A stretch of DNA of 9,612 nt from contig VBGS01000035.1 in assembly GCA_005889445.1 (NCBI GenBank), forward strand, positions 1 to 9,612, given 5' to 3'. A program made the position numbers and the translations under genes. This DNA is from Chloroflexota bacterium (GTDB lineage Bacteria > Chloroflexota > Limnocylindria > P2-11E). Positions 1 to 6,088 of this stretch are shown one piece after another (position 1 is the stretch's first letter; each line of letters begins with the position of its first letter). Under the pieces are notes generated by a model. The model did not search any database and had not been told where the DNA came from. It was given only the letters and a program-made list of their open reading frames with translations.

Positions 1-1720
1 CGGCCTGCGTGTAGTACTCGACCTTCACCTCGCGGACATAGGCCTTGGCGTTCTCCCAGTCGAGGCGTTCGACCTGGAACTGCTTGGACTCGTGCAGGTA
101 GATCGCCTGCTCGTGGAGGATCAGCGGGGCGCCGAAGCGATCGACCTCGCCGATCACGTGATGCTTGCCGTCGGTCTGATCGATGATCACGACGTTGTCG
201 GTCGTCGCGGTGCGGAGCGACATGCCTTCGGCGGGAAACGTCTGCGCCGACCAGTGATAGCGGCCCTCGGCCTCGTGGAGGATCCCCTGCTCATCGAGGT
301 AAGAGAGCACACCGGGGGTGTCCTCGGTGCCGAAGCGCTCTCTTCGCTCGAACGGGATCTCGAACGCGCCGCACTTGAGGTGATTGACGAGAACGTGAAG
401 GTTGTCCGGGTTGATCAGACCCGCTTCGGGCGATCGGCGGAGGACGTAGTCGGGGTGCTGCACGACGTATTGATCGATCGGTGAGGACGTCGCCACCAGG
501 AACGCCGCCGAGAGCTCCTCGCGGCGCCCCGCCCGGCCCATCTGTTGCCACGTCGAGGCGACCGTGCCGGGATACCCGAGCAGCACCGCGGCCTGCAGCG
601 CTCCGATGTCGATCCCGAGCTCGAGCGCGTTGGTCGAGACGACGCCGCGCACCGAGCCGTCGCGCAGGCCCCGTTCGATGGCGCGCCGCTCCGACGGCAG
701 GTAGCCGCTGCGGTAACCGCGCACGAGGTCGGCAGGCCACTGCGGCTGCGCGAAGCGGGCGCGCAGATAGGTCAGGAGCAGCTCGGTCGAGACGCGCGAG
801 CGCGTGAAGGCGATCGTTTGCACTCCCGATGCAAGGAGCGTCGCAGCGATGTCACGTCCGGTGAGCAGCGCGCTCTTGCGCACGCCGAGCGATCGGTTCA
901 CGACGGGGGGATTCACGAAGACCACGACCTTCTCGCCGCGCGGCGCGCCGCTCTGATCGATGAGGTGCACGTCAGCCTCGACGTGACGTCTGGCGAGCTC
1001 CTCGGGGTTGGCGATCGTCGCGGACGTGCAGATGAAGATCGGATGCGCGCCGTAGAAGGCGCAGACCCGCCGCAGGCGCCGGAGCACATTCGCGACGTTC
1101 GAGCCGAACACCCCGCGATACGTGTGCAGCTCGTCCAGGACGACGTAGCGGAGGTTCTCGAAGAGCTTCACCCACTTGGTGTGGTGGGGAAGGATCCCGG
1201 TGTGGAGCATGTCCGGGTTCGTGATGACCACGTGTCCGGCGCTGCGGATCGCCGCGCGCACCGCCGGCGGCGTGTCGCCGTCGTAGGTGTAGGTCTTGAG
1301 CTCGATGTCGACGTCGGTCGCGAGCCGCTCGAGCTCGGCGAGCTGATCCTGCGCGAGCGCCTTCGTCGGAAAGATGTAAAGCGCGCGTGCCGACGGGTCC
1401 TTCGCGATCGCGTCGATGACCGGGAGGTCGTAGCAAAGTGTTTTACCGCTCGCGGTGGGCGTCACGATGACGGTGTGTTTTCCGGCGTGTGCCGCCTCGA
1501 GCGCCTCGGCCTGGTGCGAGTACAGCGCGGCGATGCCGCGCCGCCGCAGGGTCGCGGAGATCCGGCCGTCGAGCCAGTCCGGGAACTCCGCGTAGGAGGC
1601 GGGCCGCGCGGGCAAGCGCTCCCAGCGCGTGACCATCTGCTGGAAGTCGTCGTCGCGGGCCAGGCGGTCGAGGATCTGCTCCAGGCTGACTCGCGCGGGG
1701 AACCGAACAGCCGTTCGCAT
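1..1720 (-). CDS. mrfA: DEAD/DEAH-box DNA helicase, YprA/MrfA family (3' end cut by window edge)
   Basis: Superfamily 2 ATP-dependent helicase. In Bacillus subtilis the family member MrfA (YprA) acts in repair of mitomycin C damage. The frame is open for 573 codons from the ATG at 1720 to the left edge, and all helicase motifs are visible: PTASGKT (residues 88-94, Walker A with K93), PTKALAQDQ (motif Ia), TNPDMLH, DELH (196-199, Walker B), SAT (233-235), STNALELGIDIG (motif V) and QQMGRAGRR (392-400, motif VI). The sequence then continues through the family's characteristic region after the helicase core (SPIDQYVVQHP, NHLKCGAFE, YHWSAQTFP, KAYVREVKVEYY). I recall MrfA as roughly 750 aa, so about 180 residues are missing, including the DUF1998 region and its four-cysteine metal site. 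The exonuclease partner MrfB is not upstream of the gene; it could lie beyond the left edge. Family assignment is near certain; the repair role is inferred from homology. Confidence 0.93.
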   Translation of the reverse strand, partial: MRTAVRFPARVSLEQILDRLARDDDFQQMVTRWERLPARPASYAEFPDWLDGRISATLRRRGIAALYSHQAEALEAAHAGKHTVIVTPTASGKTLCYDLPVIDAIAKDPSARALYIFPTKALAQDQLAELERLATDVDIELKTYTYDGDTPPAVRAAIRSAGHVVITNPDMLHTGILPHHTKWVKLFENLRYVVLDELHTYRGVFGSNVANVLRRLRRVCAFYGAHPIFICTSATIANPEELARRHVEADVHLIDQSGAPRGEKVVVFVNPPVVNRSLGVRKSALLTGRDIAATLLASGVQTIAFTRSRVSTELLLTYLRARFAQPQWPADLVRGYRSGYLPSERRAIERGLRDGSVRGVVSTNALELGIDIGALQAAVLLGYPGTVASTWQQMGRAGRREELSAAFLVATSSPIDQYVVQHPDYVLRRSPEAGLINPDNLHVLVNHLKCGAFEIPFERRERFGTEDTPGVLSYLDEQGILHEAEGRYHWSAQTFPAEGMSLRTATTDNVVIIDQTDGKHHVIGEVDRFGAPLILHEQAIYLHESKQFQVERLDWENAKAYVREVKVEYYTQA

Positions 1721-1721
1721 C

Positions 1722-1757
1722 GTGCCGCACGATATGGAACACCCGTTCTGACGTCAA
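1722..1757 (-). promoter_or_regulatory. sigma70-like promoter giving a predicted leaderless helicase mRNA
   Basis: On the minus strand, TTGACG (1757-1752, 5/6 match to the -35 consensus) is followed after exactly 17 bases by TATCGT (1734-1729, 4/6 match to the -10 consensus). Counting from the -10 box puts the transcription start near 1722, two bases before the helicase ATG at 1720. No Shine-Dalgarno sequence is present before that ATG, which fits leaderless translation. This is a consensus match made by eye and is not experimental. Confidence 0.5.
1749..1756. other. 8-bp perfect palindrome TGACGTCA in the divergent spacer
   Basis: TGACGTCA is a perfect inverted repeat lying in the 78-bp spacer between the divergent helicase and secreted-protein genes. 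It overlaps the predicted -35 box of the helicase promoter. The symmetry does not extend beyond eight bases, so it could be a small operator half-site or chance in GC-rich DNA. Confidence 0.25.
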
Positions 1758-1798
1758 GATGACGCCACCACCCGGCCGCACCGTGCGTTCATTGCTGC

Positions 1799-3127
1799 GT
1801 GGGACGTGTGCTCGCCTGCGTGGTCGTCGTTACCGCGCTTCTTTTACCGGGACACCCGGCGGCCGCGTCGGCGATGCCCGAAGCGCCGAGCTGCCCGATC
1901 CTCCCGAACGACGACGTGTGGCACTCGAACATCCAGCTCATGCCGGTCCATCCGCTGAGCGACTCGTGGATCGCCAACATGGGCGGACCCAGCCGCCTGC
2001 TGCATCCCGACTTCGGCGGTCCGTACGGGTACCAGCTCCAGGTGGTCGACAACGCGACGCCGACGACGCGGTTGGCGTTCGACTACGCCGACGAGAGCGA
2101 CAACGTGCCTTATCCGTTCACGGCGAGCACGCCGATCGAGCCCGCGAGCGACGCGCACGCGTTCATGCTCAACCGCCAGAGCTGTCTCCTCTACGAGCTC
2201 TTCGCCGCGTCGTGGAACGGCGGACGTCCCACCGCGGGATCCGGCGCGGTGTTCGACCTGAGCAAGCACGACCTGCGCCCAGCCGGCTGGACGAGCGCCG
2301 ACGCGGCGGGTCTTCCGATCTGGCCCGGCGTGCTGCGGTACGACGAGGTCGCGCGCGGCCTCGTCGATCACGCGATCCGGTTCACCGCGCAGCGCACCGA
2401 TCGCAGCTTCGTATGGCCCGCGCGCCATCAGGCGGGTGCCGCGAGCGATCCCGCGCTTCCGCCGATGGGCGCGCGATTTCGTCTAAAGGCGGACTTTCCG
2501 TTCGCGGGCTTCAGCCCGCAGTCGCAGGTCGTGCTCATGGCGATGCAGCGCTACGGGCTGATCCTCGCGGACAACGGTTCGAGCTGGTTCTTCCAGGGCA
2601 GTGTCGATCCACGCTGGAGCGATCAGCTCATCAGCGAGCTCAAGCGGATCCCGGCAGGCGCGTTCGAGGCGGTCGACGCCTCGAGCCTCATGCTCGATCC
2701 GAACTCCGGTCGCGTGCCCGCCGCGGCGATGAATCAGGGGCTGCTCGCGGGGTGGCATTCGACGTGGCAGCAGCAGTCTCCATACCTGGTGATGGCACCG
2801 GGCCAGGTCGCCGACTTCTGGATCCGCTTCTCGAACTCGGGGACCGAGACGTGGCAACGCGGGATCTGGGGACGGCAGGCGAACCTCGGGCTGAACGGTG
2901 ACGACAAGCTGCCGTATCGCCTGGGGATGGCCGCCGACTGGTTATGGGATGACCGGATCGCCACGACGACAGCGGCAACGGTCGCTCCCGGCGAGATCGC
3001 CGAGTTCCGCTTCAAGGTGCGCGCGCCGACGGTCCCGGGCACGTACCGGCTCAACCTGCGACCGGTGATCGACGGCACCGTCTGGATGGAAGACCAAGGG
3101 GTGTTCTGGCTCATCGTCGTCCGTTAG
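1799..3127 (+). CDS. secreted conserved protein of unknown function with C-terminal NBR1-like Ig domain
   Basis: 442 aa from GTG 1799, the first start codon after an in-frame stop at 1760-1762. No convincing Shine-Dalgarno is visible. Residues 1-25 form a Sec signal peptide: a short basic start, the hydrophobic run VLACVVVVTALLLP, and an Ala-rich cleavage site ending ASA-25. Residues 32-305 belong to a family I recall from Actinomycetota and Chloroflexota proteins mostly labelled hypothetical. Recognisable blocks are HPDFGG, FDYADESD (94-101), LYEL, AGSGAVFDL (146-154), GWTSADAAGLPI (163-174), RYDEV (180-184), HAIRFT, PARH (207-210), PPMGARFRLKA (221-231) and ADNGSSW (257-263). The many invariant-looking Asp, Glu and His residues suggest an enzyme or ligand-binding fold, but no activity can be named. 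Residues about 328-442 resemble the NBR1-type Ig-like domain (GTETW, VAPGE, APTVPGTYRL, conserved Trp), probably an extracellular binding module. No lipobox, LPXTG motif or C-terminal membrane anchor is seen. Confidence 0.85.
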   Translation: MGRVLACVVVVTALLLPGHPAAASAMPEAPSCPILPNDDVWHSNIQLMPVHPLSDSWIANMGGPSRLLHPDFGGPYGYQLQVVDNATPTTRLAFDYADESDNVPYPFTASTPIEPASDAHAFMLNRQSCLLYELFAASWNGGRPTAGSGAVFDLSKHDLRPAGWTSADAAGLPIWPGVLRYDEVARGLVDHAIRFTAQRTDRSFVWPARHQAGAASDPALPPMGARFRLKADFPFAGFSPQSQVVLMAMQRYGLILADNGSSWFFQGSVDPRWSDQLISELKRIPAGAFEAVDASSLMLDPNSGRVPAAAMNQGLLAGWHSTWQQQSPYLVMAPGQVADFWIRFSNSGTETWQRGIWGRQANLGLNGDDKLPYRLGMAADWLWDDRIATTTAATVAPGEIAEFRFKVRAPTVPGTYRLNLRPVIDGTVWMEDQGVFWLIVVR

Positions 3128-3175
3128 GCGCTGATAACGTGAACGGGTGTCAGCCACCGGCGAACGGACCTAGCC

Positions 3176-4933
3176 CTGCGCCTCGCCGCGATCCACCACC
3201 GGGCGCGGGCCCCGTTCGTTCAGCCACTCGGCGGCGATCGTTTCTATGTGCGGCTCTTCGCGGAAAAGGGTGACCTGGCGGAGGTCCGCTGCCACTACGC
3301 GGACAAGTACGAGACCGGCGGCGAGCTCGTGTTGCCGCTGGCTCGTGAGGCGTCGGACGGGATCCTCGATTACTGGACGGCGGTGCTCTCGATGTCCACG
3401 TCGCGCCTGCGCTACATCTTCGAGCTGCGCTTCGCCTCGGGAGAGACGAGATTCCTCACCGAGTACGGGTTCGTTGACGCGGCGCCGCGATGGAAGCACT
3501 ACGCGGGATACTTCTTCTACCCGTACGACCTTCCGGTCGACCGCTTTGCGATGCCGTCGTGGGTCGCCGGCACCACCTTCTACCTGGTCTTCCCGGATCG
3601 CTTCGCAAACGGCGACCGGTCGAACGATCCCGCCTGGGTGCGTCCGTGGGGCGAGGCTCCGACGAACGATTCGTTCTTCGGCGGCGATATCGCGGGCATC
3701 CGTCAGCGTCTGGGGTGGCTGAGCGATCTCGGCGTCAGCGGCCTGTACCTCACTCCCGTGTTCGCTTCGCCCTCGAATCACAAGTACGACCCGGAGGACT
3801 ACGAGCGCGTTGATCCCGGCCTCGGGACGAACGACGACCTCGCCGCGCTCGTCCGCGATGCGCACGCGCGAGGGATGCGGGTCGTGCTCGACGGCGTTTT
3901 CAACCACTCGGGCGACCGATGGTTCGCGTTCCGCGACGTCCGCGAGCGCGGCGAGGCGAGCCCGTACCGCGACTGGTTCTTTCGCATCGACAGCTTTCCG
4001 GTGGACGTCGACGCGGTGAATTACGAGACGTTCGCCAACCGGGCGCGCAGCCATCCGAAGCTGAACACCGCGAATCCCGAGCTCCGCGATTATCTCGTCG
4101 GCATCGGCGAGCGTTGGATCCGCGAGGCCGACATCGACGGCTGGCGCCTCGACGTCGCGAATGAGGTCGATCACCGCTTCTGGCGCGCCTTCCGCGACCG
4201 CGTGAAGGCGGCGAAACCGGACGCCTTCATCGTCGGCGAGGCCTGGCACGACGCGATCCGCTGGCTCGACGGCGCCCAGTTCGATTCGGTCATGCACTAC
4301 CCCTGGCGCGATGCCGTCATCCGCTACCTCACCGGGCAGACCGCCACGAGCGGTTTTGCGCAGCGCACGACGGCGATCAGGCACATGTATGACGCGGCGG
4401 CGACACCGGGACTCATGCATCTTCTGGGGAGCCACGACACCGCGCGCATCCGCAGCGAGCTCGGCGGCAGCGCCGATCGCGCGCGGCAGGCCGCCGTCCT
4501 GCTGCTCACCGCGACCGGCGCGCCCCTGGTGTGCTACGGCGACGAGGTCGGGCTCGAGGGCGGCGAAGATCCCGACTCGCGCCGCTGCATGGAGTGGGAC
4601 CGTGCGAAGCAGGAGCTGCACATCCTCCACGCCTACCGGACGCTCATTCACGCGCGCCGGTCGCGGCCGTGGCTGGCATGGGGCGCGTTCGACGACATCG
4701 TCGTCGACGACGAGCGGCACGTGTACGCGTACCGCCGCACCTCGACCGGGCCACTCGCTCCGGACGGCGCGCGCTACGACGTCATGTACGTCGCACTCAA
4801 TACCGGCACGTTCCCGTCGGAGGTCTGTCTTGGAGAGGAGACGGCTCCGCTCGTCGATCTGCTGAGTGGTAAGCCCGCGACGAGTCGGATCATGCTCGAT
4901 CCCGCGGGAGCCGCCGTGCTGGTCCCCGCGTGA
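3176..4933 (+). CDS. GH13 neopullulanase / cyclomaltodextrinase-type glycosidase
   Basis: Hydrolyses alpha-1,4 (and some alpha-1,6) bonds in pullulan, cyclodextrins or maltooligosaccharides. No signal peptide is seen, so it is probably cytoplasmic. Numbered from GTG 3248, an N-terminal CBM34-like beta domain (to about residue 105) precedes the (beta/alpha)8 barrel. Conserved regions are DGVFNH (D215), HPKLN (269-273, the MPKLN-like region V of subfamily GH13_20), GWRLDVANEV (nucleophile D302), GEAWH (acid E331) and LLGSHDTAR (D397), followed by a C-terminal beta domain. All three catalytic acids are present. The start is uncertain. GTG 3248 is the first standard in-frame start after the stop at 3140-3142, but it lies inside the CBM34 strand. 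The upstream reading LRLAAIHHRARAPF aligns with the start of known neopullulanases, placing their initial Met at CTG 3176. I therefore give 3176 (585 aa; I recall Geobacillus neopullulanase as 588 aa). If 3248 is right, the protein is 561 aa. Confidence 0.92.
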   Translation: MRLAAIHHRARAPFVQPLGGDRFYVRLFAEKGDLAEVRCHYADKYETGGELVLPLAREASDGILDYWTAVLSMSTSRLRYIFELRFASGETRFLTEYGFVDAAPRWKHYAGYFFYPYDLPVDRFAMPSWVAGTTFYLVFPDRFANGDRSNDPAWVRPWGEAPTNDSFFGGDIAGIRQRLGWLSDLGVSGLYLTPVFASPSNHKYDPEDYERVDPGLGTNDDLAALVRDAHARGMRVVLDGVFNHSGDRWFAFRDVRERGEASPYRDWFFRIDSFPVDVDAVNYETFANRARSHPKLNTANPELRDYLVGIGERWIREADIDGWRLDVANEVDHRFWRAFRDRVKAAKPDAFIVGEAWHDAIRWLDGAQFDSVMHYPWRDAVIRYLTGQTATSGFAQRTTAIRHMYDAAATPGLMHLLGSHDTARIRSELGGSADRARQAAVLLLTATGAPLVCYGDEVGLEGGEDPDSRRCMEWDRAKQELHILHAYRTLIHARRSRPWLAWGAFDDIVVDDERHVYAYRRTSTGPLAPDGARYDVMYVALNTGTFPSEVCLGEETAPLVDLLSGKPATSRIMLDPAGAAVLVPA

Positions 4934-5394
4934 ACGATCAGGCGCTGCAGGACCGGTACGCGCCGGACGGTGTGTGCTTTGGGTGCGGTCCGCGCAACGA
5001 GCAGGGTCTGCGCATCAAGAGCGTGTTGCGCGGCGACGAGGTCGTCGCGACGTGGCACGCCGCGAGGTATCACGAAGCCTTCGCGGGCATCCTCTCGGGC
5101 GGGATCGTGGGCACGCTCCTCGACTGCCACGCGAACTGGACCGCGGCCTACCACCTCATGCGACGCGCCGGCGCGGCAAAGCCGCCGCCCACGGTCACTG
5201 CGGAGTTCTCGGTGAAGCTCCTTCGTCCGGCGCCGACCGCGGGGCCGATCGAGCTGGTCGCGCGCCCCGTGGAGGTCTCTGACGACCGGGCGACCGTCGA
5301 CGCGGAGCTGCATGCGGGCGGGAAGGTGTGCGCGACGTTTCGCGGGATCTTCGTCGCGGTCAAGCCGGGACATCCCGCGTATCACCGCTGGTAG
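4930..5394 (+). CDS. PaaI-family hotdog-fold acyl-CoA thioesterase
   Basis: 154 aa. The family hydrolyses acyl-CoA thioesters, often aromatic or medium-chain, in the cytoplasm as dimers or tetramers. The N-terminal CFGCGPRNEQGL (residues 16-27) is the CxxCGxxNxxGL signature of one PaaI-like branch. Residues 57-67 (GGIVGTLLDCH) form the hotdog helix with the likely catalytic or positioning acid D65. The usual His of the HGG motif is replaced by Ser (S56). VTAEFSVKLLRPAP corresponds to the following hotdog strand. The GTG start at 4930 overlaps the TGA stop of the GH13 gene (GTGA, 4 bp) and has no Shine-Dalgarno at proper distance, so translation is probably coupled to the glycosidase. The substrate cannot be told from sequence, and the link to starch or pullulan breakdown is only positional. 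The 3' end overlaps the convergent DedA gene by 35 bp. Confidence 0.88.
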   Translation: MNDQALQDRYAPDGVCFGCGPRNEQGLRIKSVLRGDEVVATWHAARYHEAFAGILSGGIVGTLLDCHANWTAAYHLMRRAGAAKPPPTVTAEFSVKLLRPAPTAGPIELVARPVEVSDDRATVDAELHAGGKVCATFRGIFVAVKPGHPAYHRW

Positions 5395-6019
5395 CGGATC
5401 GACGGCGGCGCGCCTGAAGATATCGGTACACCAGGAAGGCGATGACCGCGATCGGCACCGCGAACAGCACGTATTCGACGTAGGGCCCGGCGATCCGGCG
5501 GAACGTCGGCCCGAGCACGACGCCGATCGCCGCCCAGAGCGACCAATAGACCGCGGCCGCGGCGAAGACCGCCGGTGAGAAGGCGTAGACCGGCACGCGC
5601 GATGTTCCGGCGAGCAGGGACATGGCGACGCGCGCCCCGGGAACGAGGCGACCGATGAACACCGCGAGGAAGCCGCCCCGGCGGACCCGACCCTCCCATC
5701 GCTCGATGGTCGCCGGAGAGATGTCGAACGCGCCCGCAAGGCGGTGCGCGACGACGTCGCCGAAGCGGTAGGTGAGCGCGTAGGGCACAAGGGTGCCCGC
5801 GGTCGACGCGGCCGCGCAGACGAGCACGATCGTGGCGAGAGCGCCGAGATCGTCGCGGGCCCTGTATGCGAACGCGGCGATCACGACATCGCTCGGCGCG
5901 GGAAGCGGCACGCCCGCTTCCTCGATCGCCACGATGACGAAGAGGAGCACGAATTGGTGCGCAAGCGCGATCGCGATGACCACGCGGATCGCGTCGCGTA
6001 CGAATCCGGGGAGGGGCAC
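5360..6019 (-). CDS. DedA-family (SNARE-associated/VTT domain) integral membrane protein
   Basis: 219 aa from GTG 6019, close to typical DedA length. DedA proteins are inner-membrane proteins linked to lipid scrambling or undecaprenyl-phosphate recycling, membrane potential and resistance phenotypes. Visible signatures are EEAGVPLPAPSD (residues 33-44, the conserved E-x-G-x-P-x-P re-entrant segment) and the arginine motif GRLVPGAR followed by a conserved AG (residues 123-138). Hydrophobic segments lie near residues 11-32, 44-52, 60-82, 148-172 and 181-199, with a basic cytoplasmic-type tail RRRR at 204-207. The conserved arginines R124 and R130 are intact. The gene is convergent with the thioesterase and shares 35 bp at the 3' ends. 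It is divergent from the BNR-protein gene, with a 69-bp spacer. No Shine-Dalgarno is clear at the GTG. The exact substrate is unknown. Confidence 0.9.
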   Translation of the reverse strand: MPLPGFVRDAIRVVIAIALAHQFVLLFVIVAIEEAGVPLPAPSDVVIAAFAYRARDDLGALATIVLVCAAASTAGTLVPYALTYRFGDVVAHRLAGAFDISPATIERWEGRVRRGGFLAVFIGRLVPGARVAMSLLAGTSRVPVYAFSPAVFAAAAVYWSLWAAIGVVLGPTFRRIAGPYVEYVLFAVPIAVIAFLVYRYLQARRRRSATSGDTRDVPA

Positions 6020-6045
6020 CGAGGGCAGAGCCTAACGAGAACGGC

Positions 6046-6051
6046 TAAATT
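6046..6051 (+). promoter_or_regulatory. possible -10 element for the BNR-repeat gene
   Basis: TAAATT matches 4 of 6 bases of the -10 consensus in the only AT-leaning patch of the 69-bp divergent spacer. It would start transcription near 6058 and leave a leader of about 30 bases containing the Shine-Dalgarno. No acceptable -35 hexamer is found 16-18 bases upstream, so this call is weak. Confidence 0.25.
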
Positions 6052-6076
6052 GGCGGCGTCACGCATCGCACTTCGT

Positions 6077-6083
6077 GGGGAGG
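6077..6083 (+). promoter_or_regulatory. strong Shine-Dalgarno deciding the start of the BNR-repeat gene
   Basis: GGGGAGG lies five bases before ATG 6089. It is the clearest ribosome binding site in the window. It fixes the start of the downstream gene, whose reading frame stays open for another 115 codons upstream, back to 5744, antisense to the DedA gene. Confidence 0.85.
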
Positions 6084-6088
6084 CAAGC

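Noticed and set aside
545..1762. Long plus-strand open frame (405 codons) antisense to the helicase
   Set aside because: The opposite strand encodes an unmistakable helicase with all motifs. The antisense frame gives Arg/Asp/Val-rich text with no recognisable domain, as expected from GC-rich codon bias.
1759..2901. Plus-strand frame of 380 codons overlapping the secreted protein
   Set aside because: It is Arg-rich with no domain. The frame from 1799 has a signal peptide and conserved family blocks.
3170..4720. Minus-strand open frame of 516 codons across the GH13 gene
   Set aside because: It is a shadow of the GH13 gene, which has all catalytic motifs. The translation is a low-diversity Arg/Val/Ala/Asp mix.
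5744..6088. Upstream in-frame extension of the BNR gene (115 codons)
   Set aside because: The extension is antisense to the DedA gene, reads as charged low-complexity text, and the strong Shine-Dalgarno before ATG 6089 marks the real start.
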